From NCBI GenBank assembly GCA_026770575.1, contig MU657210.1, forward strand, positions 75,653 through 139,652: 64,000 nucleotides of DNA. The letters run 5' to 3'. Positions 31,360 through 42,032 of this stretch are shown here, in pieces; within the stretch, counting starts at the first letter, position 1; each line of letters starts with the position of its first letter. Position numbers and translations under genes: made by a program. Below the pieces are notes generated by a model. The model had not been told where the DNA came from. It did not search any database and saw nothing but the letters and a program-made list of their open reading frames with translations. The stretch is from Pelagophyceae sp. CCMP2097. Taxonomy: Eukaryota; Sar; Pelagophyceae.

Positions 31360-33687
31360 TCACGCGGCCTTTTTCGCGGTGAAGAAGTTTGTGAGGAGCT
31401 TTTGGCCGACGAGGAGCTTTTTGTCGTCTTTCTTGCCCTTTTTTCGGCTCTCCGGTGTGGCCACCTTGCCACCGGCTGCGGGCACCGGCGACGTCGCCGC
31501 AGAAGCGGGGGCCGCCGCCGGCTCGGATGGTTGCGACGCCGGCTCGGCGGCCGGCTCGGCGGCGGGATCAGCGGTGAGGTCCACGGGGTCCGTGGGGTCG
31601 CCGCTTGTGAGAGCGGCGTCGCCCGCGGTCCGCTTCTTCGGGGCCTTGGCCGCCGGGGCCGCAGCCGCTTTCGCCGCAGCCTTCGCCGCCGCGGCCTTTG
31701 TCGGGGCTTTTGGCTTTGGCGGCGGCGCGCCGCTCGCCGCGGCAGCAGCGGCGGCTTCCGTTTTGGCGGCTTTTTTCGCGGCGGCTTTGGTCGGCGCCTT
31801 GACGACCGGCGGCGGCGGCGCGACTTGCGCGACGAGGTGCGCCGTGTACGCGGAGACGTCGTCGGGGACCTCGTCGTCGCCGAAAAAGGGCCCGAAGACG
31901 GCCACCGCGCCGGGCTTGTCGGCGCGGCTGGGCGGCTTGCCGCCGTGCGACTCGTCGCCGTCCATGTCGTCGTCGCCGCGCAGGAAACCGTCATCGTAGT
32001 CGAGGCCGTCGTCGTCGCCGTCGTCGTCGTCGTCGTCGCCCGCGGCGTCGGACACGTCCTCGCCGTCGTCGTCCAGCGCATTGGCGGCCCATTCGGCGTC
32101 CGAGTCGTGGTCGTAGTCCACGAGGCCGTCGTCGCGCGCGAACGGCCTAGGCAAAAAGCGTCATTGGAGTGCATAGTAGAAGAAGAAGAAGAAGAAGAAG
32201 CGTTCGCGGCTTCGTACGGCAGCAAACGCACCGGCGGCCGGCGATCGTGGCCGACTGTTTGAGCAAAGGCCCGTGGAAGGGCGGCTTGACCTCGTGGTGG
32301 AAGTGGAGGTGCTTGACTCGGCCCGTGACGTGGACCGTTTCCGTGTAGCCTTTGGCGTCGACCCGTTCGATGACCGTAGTCCGGACCTCGCTCCGCGCGC
32401 GCCACTCCCGCGCGTGCGTTTGTTGCGCCAAAGAGCACTGCGCCACGAGCGCGGAACGCAGGCCCGCCAAAGCCGGCCGCTCGGCTGCGGGCCGCGCGCG
32501 CGTCTCGAGGAGCGCGTCCAAAAATGCGCCGTTTTCGTCTGCCCGCGCCGCCGACGAAGAGTCCTGGCCCTCTGGAGTCGACGAGATGCGCGGCGCCGCC
32601 GCAGCCGCCGCCGCCTTGGGCTTGACGAAGTTAAAGGCCTGCGATCCGCCGTGTATGCCGGGTCGATAAGGGTCACAAAGCTCCGGGTCGATAAGGGTCA
32701 CAAAGCTCCCCAGCCATGAGAAAGCTTCTCGACGCACCATGAGGTTCTTCTGCGCGGCGGTGGCGTCGGAGCCGGTGCTGTTTCTTTTCTTTTTCGGAGC
32801 CGCTTCGGGCTTGAGAGCGGCCTTGGCGTCGACCTTGCGCTTCTTCTCCGCCTCTTTTTCCTCCTTCTTCGCAAGAGCCTCGTCCTTCTTGCGCTGCGCC
32901 TCGTCGTCCTTCTTCTTCCGCGCGTCGTCCTTTGTGCGCTGCGCCGCCAGGGCCTTTAACCGAGCGGCCTCGTCGTCGCGCACGAATTTTGCGTACTTTT
33001 CCTCCTCCTGAGACACCTTGGCCGCGGCGCCGCCCGAGCGCAGCACGTCCACGAGCTTGCCCAGCGCGCGCAGCTTCTTGCCGACGCGCACTCTTTGTAG
33101 GCGCGCAGCCTTGACGGCCGCGGCGCCATACGGGTCGAAGAGTTCCAGCGTCTGGACCTGCGAGGAAAGTGTCGCACAGGCGCGCGGCGGCGGCAAAGGC
33201 CAGCGCAGGCGCGGCGGCGGGGGCTGACCTCCCAGCGCCACATGGCTACGGCGCTGTCGTCTTCGTTGATGACGACGGCCGACGACGAAATGCCGTACGC
33301 CTTCCTCTGCGCGATAAGCTTGATCTTCGCCGCGCAGGCCGCCGCGTCGACGGTCGACCCGGCGCCGAGCGAGGAAGCCAGGCATGATGCCGCCTCTGAG
33401 GCCTGCGAAAGACGCGGTCGGACGGGCGCTCCCACGCAGCGACCCGGCGGTCTTCGACGCGGCGGTCGGACAAGGTCGTCGAGCTTCATGGCGGACCCCT
33501 GGATCAGGCGCGCGAGCATGGGGACGTGGTCGTCGCTCAAGTCGCCCTGGCGCTTGCCTTCGTCGGGCAACGCGGCCTCGTAGGCCAGCCGGTAGTCGGC
33601 CTCTTCCGCGCCCGCCGAAGTCGACGCCCGTACGGTCTCGCGCATCTCCGCCTGGTACGACTCGCACTTTTCCGCCAACTCGGCCAT
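31360..33687 (-). CDS. CHAF1A: chromatin assembly factor 1 large subunit (p150)
   Basis: Histone chaperone subunit that deposits new H3-H4 at replication forks. Exons 33687-33472, 33402-33226, 33157-32232 and 32146-31360 join in phase (about 701 residues). Visible order: N-terminal acidic helical part (MAELAEKCESYQAEMRETV), a long Lys/Glu/Arg coiled region (the KER domain, e.g. KKEEKEAEKKRKVDAKA), KHLHFHHEVKPPFHGPL, then across the last intron RRPFARDDGLVDYDHDSDAEW, the signature block of CAF-1 large subunits, followed by an Asp-rich ED domain. The C-terminus carries QKLLTNFF (31381-31404), a perfect PCNA-interacting (PIP) box. The last intron has a (TTC)n pyrimidine tract. A 25-bp tandem duplication lies in exon 3. 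Its position beside replication-coupled histones is functionally coherent. Confidence 0.88.
32658..32707. repeat. 25-bp tandem duplication within CAF-1 exon
   Basis: Two perfect 25-bp copies; unit starts CCGGGTCGATAAGGG. Because 25 is not a multiple of three, the copies are read in different frames (SFVTLIDPE versus LCDPYRPG on the minus strand) yet both stay open. Confidence 0.85.
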
Positions 33688-33857
33688 CGCGCGCGGAAGA
33701 GCGCCGGGCGCCCGCTCCGAGAGTTTGAAAACAACTGAATTTGCACAGGTTTGAATCGGGGCTCGATTCAAGTCTCGAGGGCCGAGGCCGTCTCTTAACT
33801 CGATATTATTGGACGACCACTGCCACTGGCCAGCTGCATACAATTGTATGCGCTTGC

Positions 33858-34997
33858 ATGTATCGGGCACGGTGCTCGCGGAGAGGCATGCGCGCCGGCG
33901 GCGCCTCGCGAGGCGCCGAGGTGCGGCGAACCGCGTCGGCCCTCGACATCTTCCAGCAAGGCGACCTGCTCGCGCAAATCCTGCGCCAGGCGGCAGCGTT
34001 TGATGCGCTCTACGTGAACAAACGAGTGCTCGCAAAGAACGGGCCGTGGCGCCGGCCGTGCGCAGACTCATCTGGAAGGACCGCATTCTGAAGGGCGCGG
34101 CTACCCTCAAGGGCCACATCAGCGAGGTCTGGTGCTGCGCGTTCTCGCCCGACGGCAAGCGCATCGTCACGGCGAGCAGCGACAGCACGGCGCGGCTCTG
34201 GGACGCAGAGACGGGCGCGCTGCTCTTGACGCTCGAGGGGCACAGCGCCGACGACGTCACAAGCTGCGCGTTCTCGCCCGACGGCAAGCGCATCGTGACG
34301 ACGAGCCTCGACTTGACGGCACGAGTCTGGGACGCCGAGACAGGCGCGCTGCTGCTGACGCTCGAGGGCCACACCGACGAGATCTGGTGCTGCGCATTCT
34401 CGCCCGAAGGCACGCGCATCGTGACGGCGAACGACGACAGCACGGCGCGGCTCTGGGACGCCGAGACGGGCGCGCTGCTGCTGACGCTTGAGGAGCACAC
34501 CAACAACGTAACAGCTGCGCGTTCTCGCCCGACGGCAAGCGCATCGNNNNNNNNNNNNNNNNNNNNNNNNNNNNNNNNNNNNNNNNNNNNNNNNNNNNNN
34601 NNNNNNNNNNNNNNNNNNNNNNNNNNNNNNNNNNNNNNNNNNNNNNNNNNNNNNNNNNNNNNNNNNNNNNNNNNNNNNNNNNNNNNNNNNNNNNNNNNNN
34701 NNNNNNNNNNNNNNNNNNNNNNNNNNNNNNNNNNNNNNNNNNNNNNNNNNNNNNNNNNNNNNNNNNNNNNNNNNNNNNNNNNNNNNNNNNNNCAGCTGCG
34801 CGTTCTCGCCCGACGGCAAGCGCATCGTGACGGCGAGCCACGACAAGACGGCGCGGCTCTGGGACGCCGAGACGAGCGCGCTGCAAAAGACGCTCGAGGG
34901 GCACACCCTCCCGATCTTCTGCTGCGCGTTCTCGCCCGACGGCAAGCGCGTCGTGACGGCGAGCGACGACAAGACGGCGCGGCTCTGGAAGGTCTAA
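33858..34997 (+). pseudogene. F-box-like WD40 protein gene, interrupted (gap and frame breaks)
   Basis: The 5' part reads SALDIFQQGDLLAQILRQAA then FDALYVNKRVLAKNG, recalling an F-box-type helical start; near 34045 the frame shifts into AVRRLIWKDRILKGAATLKG. WD40 repeats follow, nearly identical to each other (AFSPDGKRIVTASxDxTARL, WDAETGALLLTLEGH). Just before the gap one base is missing (GTAACAGCTGC against GTCACAAGCTGC in the earlier repeat), shifting the frame. After the N gap the WD40 frame resumes to WKV and stop at 34995-34997. At least five repeats are visible, more are in the gap. Either a real pseudogene, or an intact gene with base errors beside a collapsed repeat; the second is quite possible. 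WD40-F-box proteins select SCF substrates. Confidence 0.6.
34547..34792. other. assembly gap (246 N)
   Basis: Run of N inside the WD40 array. The flanking bases are copies of the same WD40 repeat unit, so the gap reflects unresolved near-identical repeats and its length is not informative. Confidence 0.99.
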
Positions 34998-35218
34998 TGC
35001 CAAGCATGCTCCTCTGGCTCGTTGCAGCCCATGGGAGTCGCAAGCCCGCGGTTCAGCGCGGCCCGCGCGGGGCGGCCACGTCTAAGCGGGTCCCCCGCAG
35101 CCTCGCGACGGATCCAAACAGACAGATAAAGAACAATCAGAACAAGGCGCCGGCGGGCGTCACCGGAGCGCGAGGCCGCGGGATAGCGGGGCGGGCCTCT
35201 TTCACAGGGCGGTGTGTT

Positions 35219-37072
35219 TCAGTGGGCTGCGTGGGGTCGCTGGAGCTTCTGCAGGAGCGCGGGCTTGTGGCGCGGCCGGGCGCCCGTCTCGGCGCCGCGC
35301 GCCGCGGGCACGTCGCCCCAGGCGTAGGCGACTTCATCTGCGTCGAGGGAGACCATATGGAGCGCCGACGCCGCGATGGCCACGACGGCCGGCGCCTTTG
35401 CCGCCGTGCCGTTGACTTTCTTCGTCACCGCGCTCGGCGCGCCCTGGCCCGTCGCGCAGCCGCTCTTGGGCGACGATGCCTTGGCCTTGGCGCGGAGCGT
35501 CCAGACGTTGCCGTCGTCGTCGAGCGCCACCGTCTCAAGCTCCGTGGCCAGGGCGCACAGCACGCGCACGCTCTCCAACGCGGCGACGCGCCTCGGCGCC
35601 GCCTCGAGCGTGCCCGGGCGCGAATGGCCGAGGGCGCCGCGCGTGGCGTCGCCCCAGGTGTAGACGTCGCCGGCGTCGGTGACGCACGCAGAGTGCGCCG
35701 CGCCAGCCGAGCACTGCCTCACGGCCGTGGCGAGCCCCGCGGGAAGAAGCACACGCTCCGGCAGCGGCGCCGACTGCGCGTGGCCGAGGCCGAGGCGGCC
35801 TTCGGCGCCGAGGCCAAAGGCGTATAGAGCGCCGTCGACTCCGCACGCCAAAGAGTGGAAGCTCCCCGCCGAGACGCCACGGCAGGGCCGCGCTGTGAGG
35901 GCGGCGATGCGCTTCGGGGCCGCGACGGACCGCGCAGCGCCGTGGCCGAGCTGGCCGTGCGCCCCGCGTCCCCAGGCCCAGGCGCCGCCGTCGGCGTCGA
36001 CTGCTAAAGAGTGAGACAGGCCCGCAGCGCATCTTTTCATGCACACGGTGTCGACGCGCCGCGGCGTGTCGACGGCGAGGGCGTCTGCGGCGACTGCGGG
36101 CCCGAGACCCAAGCGGCCGTCGCCGGCTTTCCCCCAGGCGTAGAGCTGGCCTTGCTCATCGATTGCTAAAGAGTGGTGCGCCCCGGCGGCGACGCACGCC
36201 ACGCGCACGGGCAGCGCCACGCGCGCGGGCAGGTCGACGTCATACGCGCCGCCGAGGCCCAGGGCGCCGCACGTGCCTCGGCCGCACGCGAATAAAGCGC
36301 CGTCGACGTCCACCAGCAGCGTGTGCGCGCCGCCCGCGGCGATGCGCCCGCCCGATTCGAGGCCGCCGCCGTACCAATTCGCCGCCGCGCGCAAAGTGCG
36401 CCACTGCGGCTCGCCACTGCGGCGCCGCAGCACGTGAGCCCATTGACGCAGCTGCTCCGCAGCCGCAAAGTCTGCCAGCTCGGCCAGGTCGCGGTGCGCG
36501 CAGCCGAGTGCGCCGAGCGCGGACGCGTCGCAGAAGCGCAGCGCCGCGTGCGCCGCGTCGGCCGGCAGCGTGTCCCAGAGCGCGGCGCCCGCGGCCGCGC
36601 GCGGCGCCGGCGCGCGGTCCACCGCGCGGGCAGGCAGCGGTGCCACCTCGAGCGTGGCGAAGGCACCGCGGTGCGGCCCCGGGTTGAGTCCGCGTTGCGG
36701 TCCCGGGTTGAGGCAGAAGAGCGCGGCGTCACGGGCTTTGGCGACGACGACGCCGTAGCGGCCGCGCTCGCACGTCGTCCGCCGCGCGGGCGCGCGCCCT
36801 GCTTTGTCGCGGAGGTCAAAGGCGCGGAAGTTTACGTTAGCGCGGAAGAGCGCCATGGTGTCGACGTCGACGGCCAGCGCCCACGCGCGGCGCGGCGGCG
36901 CCTCTGGGTGACTCGCAGAACGCGGCCTTCTGAAGATATACTTCTCATCGTCGTCGCTCGCACCAATATCGTAATCTTCCGCGTCACGCATCCTGCCCAG
37001 CGCGCTCACACGAGCTGGGTCAGCGTGCTCATCGTGGCGTCCGGCTCGCACCGGGCTCGTGTCAAGCTTCAC
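35219..37072 (-). CDS. F-box-like protein with RCC1 propeller
   Basis: A single-exon protein of 617 residues, or 590 if started at ATG 36991 (MRDAEDYDIGASDDDEKYIF). Residues about 165-225 resemble an F-box (LWDTLPADAAHAALRFCDAS, ALGALGCAHRDLAELADF). From about residue 240 there are five to six RCC1 blades, each with the GxxHSLAVDxxGxxxAWGxGxxGQLGxG pattern, e.g. AAGAHHSLAIDEQGQLYAWG and SAGSFHSLACGVDGALYAFG. A 24-bp tandem duplication codes for LNPGPQRG-LNPGPHRG. F-box plus RCC1 suggests an SCF adaptor. A second, unrelated RCC1 gene lies at 11659. Confidence 0.8.
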   Translation of the reverse strand: MKLDTSPVRAGRHDEHADPARVSALGRMRDAEDYDIGASDDDEKYIFRRPRSASHPEAPPRRAWALAVDVDTMALFRANVNFRAFDLRDKAGRAPARRTTCERGRYGVVVAKARDAALFCLNPGPQRGLNPGPHRGAFATLEVAPLPARAVDRAPAPRAAAGAALWDTLPADAAHAALRFCDASALGALGCAHRDLAELADFAAAEQLRQWAHVLRRRSGEPQWRTLRAAANWYGGGLESGGRIAAGGAHTLLVDVDGALFACGRGTCGALGLGGAYDVDLPARVALPVRVACVAAGAHHSLAIDEQGQLYAWGKAGDGRLGLGPAVAADALAVDTPRRVDTVCMKRCAAGLSHSLAVDADGGAWAWGRGAHGQLGHGAARSVAAPKRIAALTARPCRGVSAGSFHSLACGVDGALYAFGLGAEGRLGLGHAQSAPLPERVLLPAGLATAVRQCSAGAAHSACVTDAGDVYTWGDATRGALGHSRPGTLEAAPRRVAALESVRVLCALATELETVALDDDGNVWTLRAKAKASSPKSGCATGQGAPSAVTKKVNGTAAKAPAVVAIAASALHMVSLDADEVAYAWGDVPAARGAETGARPRHKPALLQKLQRPHAAH

Positions 37073-37348
37073 CTCACGATTCTCGTGTAAACTCGGAATT
37101 GCCAGTGAGAAGTCCAGAACTTTGCAAATTCAGAAGTACCCTTTTGATAAACGGTCCACCACGCGAGAAGTTTCCGGAAGTTGCCGCGTCGCGACGAAAT
37201 CCGCGCGCGGCGGGTCAACGGCGGCTAAGAAGGCACGTCTAGAGCCGCCGCACCGGCGCCGCCGCCGCTCGTCGAGCAGCGCGTGGTCGCTTCGCGGCGC
37301 ATCCGGGCTTGCGTCCCAGGGGCCAGGGCGGCTCACCGCGGCGCCGCC

Positions 37349-40300
37349 ATGCGTCTCATCTTCGGCCTCGCGCTCGCCGCGTGGGCGGCGCGCGCCACGG
37401 CACCGCGCAGCGTCGTCAGACTGAGCTTGCGACTCGCCTTCGAAGAGGGACGTTCGGTTCGCCGCAGCCGCCGCGGGACAGAGTGTCGCCGCGGCCGCCG
37501 CTGGACCGGAGCGTCGCCTCTGGTCGTGCATCAAGAGGGACGGTGGGCGACGTCGCGTCGCAGGTAGTGCACGAGCGCGGCGTTGCAGCGCGCGCCGTGA
37601 CGACGACGACGTTTTCGCGCTTCATCGGCCCGCAGCACTTTTCCCTCAACTGTTCGAACAAGACGCAAGTCGTCAAGCTCCGAAAGGCCTCGCTCTGCGA
37701 CGCGGCCGCCCTGGCCAAGTGAGCGAGTCCTTTCGCAGGGAGGTGTCGGCAAGGCCGCGTGGCGTCTGCTCGATGTGCTTTGAGAAGAAACCCATCGCAG
37801 GTACGACCTGAAGGGTAAAATCGTCGTGTCCAAGCTGCACTGGGCGTGCGAGATGGAGGGCCAGCACCGGCGTCTGGCGAAGCTGGGCGTGGCGCTGTGG
37901 CTGACGAAGACGAAGACGACGAAGATGCCTTCGATCCATTGGAATTACCACTATCGGTTCATAAAATGGCGCGCAGACAAGGCACCCCCGTTGCTCAGCG
38001 TCGTCGAGCGCGTCGGCTGGCGCGGCGTCTTGGCGCACGGCGGCCACGTCGTCTTCGAGCCGGACAGGAACTGCTGGAAGGATCTGTTTCAGTCGCCTTT
38101 GTACCAGGCTGTGTGTCGAGGCCTCTTCGGCGGCGGCAAGGCCGTCGGCGCCGCACTCGGCTGTATCGCCATAAGAGCGCGCTTGAGAAACGACGCATGG
38201 CTCTGGCTGCCTTTAGCTGCGTTGACGTTGGAGACGCTCTCACTAGCCATCCTCTCCGCGCTCTGGCTCGTCGGCGCGAAGCCGGCGCAGAGACTTCACC
38301 TTTGAGAGGCCCCGATGACGATCCCAGGCCCCTTCCCGGTCCCCGATGTCCTCTCGTTTGTCCCGGGGCCTCAGCGTTGGAGATTCTTTTCAGGCGCGGG
38401 CTACGCGGACCCGGCGCTGCCGTTCTGGATGCAATACATCTGCATGACAGGCCTCCTCGGGTCGCGCCTCGCGGCGGGTCTGTGCGCGTCGCTCTTCTGG
38501 CTGCACACGGCCAAGCTGTTCTCCGCCACGGTGAAGCCGTCCTTGAAGGCCAAAGCAGAGAACCCGTGCGTGGCGAGCGGCGGGGGGCTCTCTACCATGA
38601 TGCTCATCGTGGCGGGAGGCTCTATACCATGATACTCGTAGACCATACGCATGCCTAGGTTCAGCCTCGGCGTGGCGGCGGTGGGCTCGGTGGTGACGCT
38701 GTCGATGGATTTTTACATGGTCGCGGCCAACGTCGACAGTGTGGGTTTCTTCCTCGGCCTCTACACGCTGGGCCTCGTCGTCGTCGGCGGCTACGGTTTG
38801 ATTGGGGGCGTCGTCTTCCTGAGGGCGCTGCGCAGGCGGTTGAGGAAGATGGACAGTCAGAGGGCGTCTCGAGGAACAGAGCTTTACGCCAAGCTCGCGC
38901 GAAGCTTCAAACGCACGACCATGTGGATGGTCGCCTCGAGCTTGTGCGGCTTCGTCTTCGCGGCGCTCATCATTTTCTTGACGGTGTCGGCGAATGCGCG
39001 CGGGTCGTTTGAGATGAAGCCTGACCAGTGGTTTATCTACGCCTCCTTCCTCGACGTCCTCCGGTCCATGTCCTCATTCTGCTCCATCATGGCCTTAGAC
39101 TTCCGCGGCGACGTCGCCGAAGCCGTGCGCAAGAGGTTCTCCGCGATCCCGTCGCCGTCTGCAGCTCTCTCCAAACGCTCACCGTCGACGATGAGCAAGC
39201 GAGGTTCGCCGGGCAGCCGTTGGTCCTCGCCCAGCGCCGTCCTTTGCCGCTGGTCTCCGTCGCGGTCGAGGAGCAGGTCCACGCCGGGCCGATTCGAGGG
39301 CGCCTTTGCCGCCGCGCCAGAGCCGCCCGCGGATGACGACGAAGACGTGCAGCGACCGGCGGGCGCAGAGGCCTCGCGCGGTGTGCCGCCGGCGCCGTCG
39401 ACGTCGCCGTCGCCCATGGTCCGCCTCCGGCGCATGTTCAGCCGCGGCGTCACGCCCGCCGACATTGCCGCAGAGTCGGACGAAGACACGCCCTCCCGCG
39501 CGCCGACCGCGCAGGCCTGGTCGCCGAGCTGGTCGTCGATGGCGGGCCTCAAGAGCGAGCGCCCGCGTCGTTCAAAGTCGGACACTTCGGACACTTCGGA
39601 CACTTCGGACACTTCGGACACTTCGGACCATCACAGGAATCGATGGCCTGAGGTCGGAGTCACGAGCGGCACCAGAGACGAGGTGCACGCCAGGGTGCGG
39701 CGCTGGCCGCCATGCGCGGAAAAATTCCGGAGCACGCGCCGTACGATCCCGTAGGCATGCTTGGCCACGACGTGCTGGCGAGGCTCCCGTCGCCGCGCAT
39801 ACGCATGCCCACGGCAAAGCGGCCCGTCGACGTCGCCCGCGACTCGTCCTGGACGCTCGGCGCCTCCGTCGACCTCCGCTACACGCTCGCGGCCCCGGAG
39901 AGCGCGCGGTCCTCGCTGACGCACCTCGAGCGCACCTCCTCGGGCCGCTCGCTCTCCGCGCCGCCGAGCCAGCGTTTGAGCGACGCTCAAACGGGTGGCG
40001 CGGCCGCGCGGCCGCGGCGGCACGTCTCCGACGCGGCGCCAAAGGCGCCGCTCGAAGTCACCGAGAGCGCGCGGCTCCTCGGGAGCTGGCAAGCAGTGCT
40101 CGACGGCTTCTCGCCCCGCGCCTCGCCCCGCGTCTCTCACGTCTCGCCCCGCGTCTCTCACTTCTCGCCCCGCGTCTCTCACTTCTCGCCCCGCAACTCG
40201 GGCGCCTCGCCGCTGTCGCGGTATTCGCCCCGCCGGCACTCCAGCGGCGAGCCGAAAGCGCCGTCCGACGCGCGCTTCTCCGAGGACAAAAAGTCGGACG

Positions 40301-40449
40301 TCGAATTCGACTTTTACGACCGTCCGACGGACGTCTCCGACACGCGCACCGCAACACTGACGCGCGACGGGAGGCCAAGTTCCATCTGCGACGAATACCA
40401 CGCCGCGCAAACGGCCCGCGACGGCGACGAGCGACGCTCTTCCCTCTAA
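37349..40449 (+). CDS. multi-pass membrane protein with long Ser-rich tail
   Basis: Signal peptide at ATG 37349 (MRLIFGLALAAWAARATA). An exon with VVHERGVAARAVTTTTFSRF ends in a GTGAGC donor (37719) and joins KYDLKGKIVVSKLHWACEME from 37801. Hydrophobic spans: LWLPLAALTLETLSLAILSA, YICMTGLLGSRLAAGLCASL, FSLGVAAVGSVVTLSMDFYM, FLGLYTLGLVVVGGYGLIGG and MVASSLCGFVFAALIIFLTV. A seven-TM arrangement is likely. An in-frame TGA at 38303-38305 between two TM exons is unexplained (unseen intron, error or gene boundary). The tail is Ser/Arg-rich with (SDT)n, and after a probable intron near 39700 continues in another frame with SPRVSHF repeats to 40449. The joins are only partly resolved. It may be a receptor-like protein; no family is recognised. 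Confidence 0.5.
39578..39631 (+). repeat. 9-bp coding repeat x6
   Basis: TCGGACACT repeated five to six times in frame, coding SDT repeats in the tail of the membrane protein. Confidence 0.9.
40109..40198 (+). repeat. 21-bp coding repeat
   Basis: TTCTCGCCCCGCGTCTCTCAC in about four imperfect copies, coding SPRVSHF/V. Confidence 0.9.
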
Positions 40450-40805
40450 ACTCGCACGATAGGGTCCCTCTGCCGGAACAAAGTAGAGAAGGGGCCTCCA
40501 AGTGATTTTCGAGATTTACCGATCCTCCGCGGCGGTGCATCTCCTCGCGACGAGGGCCGACGTCTCGAGGAGGCTCCGGATGAGATCGCGCGCCTCTTCG
40601 TCGTCCGGTGCGACGCCGCTTCGCTCGACGATGTCGCCAATGTCAGAAGACCTAGCGTTTCCGTTCATACACGTCTTTACAACGTCGGCGACTCACGTCG
40701 AAACAAGGCGCGCGAGGCCTTGGAGGCGCGGCGCAGCCTCGTGGCAGCTCCCGTTGGCGCAGAGCACGACGACCTCGTCGCCGTCGTGGCTCCGAGCCTG
40801 CGCCG
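40450..40805. other. intergenic stretch
   Basis: 356 bp between convergent genes. No supported coding or RNA feature. Confidence 0.4.
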
Positions 40806-42032
40806 CTAATCAAGCCATGCCACCGCGGAGAATGGTGGAGGACGCTGCCTTTTCGCGAGCGCGTGCGCGAAGCGGGCGCCGACGGCGTGGTGGAGCGTCG
40901 CTTTGCCGGAAAAAACCAATTTCAGCGCCCGCCGCGGCTCGTCGACAACCGAAGCGTCGTCCAGACTCTCGAGCAAGTCTTCGAGAGCAGAAGCGTCGCG
41001 CGGCTCCGTCACGACCTCGCCCAGCAGCTTGGCCAGCACGACGTCGTCGGAGAGGCGCGCCTCGAGTGAAGCGCGGATGGCGGCCTTCGCCGCCTCCCTC
41101 GTCTCCCGCGAGATCTCCGCCGGCGAATCATCGCCAACGCCGCCGAGGTCGACGAGCTTCATGCCCGCGGTGCCAAAGTCGTCGTCCAAAGCCGCGTCGT
41201 CGGCCCACCGCGCCGCGAGGTCGTTTGCCGAATATTCGCGAAAGCCGAGGGAGACGGTCACGCACAGCTGCGCCGCGTCGCCTTCAACGCTCGAGTCGAA
41301 GATGGCGACGCCGTCGTGGGGCACGCGCGCCGGGATGTAGATGAAGTCGCCCGGCTCGAGGACCCAGGAAGCGTCGGGTTTGAAGTCGACGAGGCATCGG
41401 GTGCCTTTTGTCGGGTCCAGCCGCGCCTCGGCGTCGTCGCGCGACACGGGCGCCGTCTCGATGGCCCACCGCCGCGTGCCCGCGGCCTGCAGGAGCACGA
41501 CCTCGGACGTGTCGACGTGCGGCCCGACGCCGCCGCCGTCCGAAGCGACGCTGACCATGACGTCGTCGCGCCGCCACCGCGACGTCTTCTCGCCGAGGAC
41601 GGTCTCCGAGACGGCGTCGCGCAGTCGAGCCACCGCCGGCAGGTGCAGCTCCGCGTCGTTCACCAGCAGCGTCCAGCCAACCGGCGCATCGAGCAAGGTT
41701 GCGGCGAAGGGACTCTTGACGAGTTTTTTCCCGTCGCCGACGACGACGCGCGACCGCACCGCCGTCCGCGACAGTGCGAGGACCGCGGCCGCGTCGACGC
41801 CGCCTTCGAAGTGGTGCCGCGGCACCGCGCGGCGCGCCAGCAAAGCCTTGTTCTCGCGGCGCGCGCGCGCGAACCACTCAGCCACATCGTCCGCAGCGCC
41901 GTCGCATTCGAGGTACGCCTCGCCGCTCCGAAGCGACGACGGCGGGCGCGCGCCGCGCGGGCCGGCCGGCCGCGTTGCCTGGAGGCCGCTCGCCAGCGCC
42001 AGACACAGCACCAGGCCTCTCCGGTGGACCAT
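40806..42032 (-). CDS. RoxA/YcfD-like ribosomal oxygenase (JmjC/cupin)
   Basis: A 408-residue single-exon protein starting at ATG 42032. 2-oxoglutarate/Fe(II) oxygenase of the ROX family; the bacterial member YcfD hydroxylates an arginine of ribosomal protein uL16. Seen: PRHHFEGGVDAAAVLALSR, DAPVGWTLLVNDAELHLPAV, RRDDVMVSVASDGGGVGPHV, the iron facial triad start HVD in GPHVDTSEVVLLQ, the distal His in IPARVPHDGVAIF, the hallmark WVLEPGDFIYIPARVPH and VTVSLGFREYS. The N-terminus (MVHRRGLVLCLALASGLQAT) is a signal peptide followed by an Arg/Pro-rich segment, which in stramenopiles suggests plastid (bipartite) import, so plastid uL16 is a reasonable substrate. The C-terminal winged-helix-like dimerisation region is present and Asp/Glu-rich. 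Confidence 0.85.
   Translation of the reverse strand: MVHRRGLVLCLALASGLQATRPAGPRGARPPSSLRSGEAYLECDGAADDVAEWFARARRENKALLARRAVPRHHFEGGVDAAAVLALSRTAVRSRVVVGDGKKLVKSPFAATLLDAPVGWTLLVNDAELHLPAVARLRDAVSETVLGEKTSRWRRDDVMVSVASDGGGVGPHVDTSEVVLLQAAGTRRWAIETAPVSRDDAEARLDPTKGTRCLVDFKPDASWVLEPGDFIYIPARVPHDGVAIFDSSVEGDAAQLCVTVSLGFREYSANDLAARWADDAALDDDFGTAGMKLVDLGGVGDDSPAEISRETREAAKAAIRASLEARLSDDVVLAKLLGEVVTEPRDASALEDLLESLDDASVVDEPRRALKLVFSGKATLHHAVGARFAHALAKRQRPPPFSAVAWLD

Noticed and set aside
38303..38305. second selenocysteine codon
   Set aside because: The surrounding residues (QRLHL and EAPMTIPG) have no redox motif or family alignment supporting Sec; kept only as a low-interest check.
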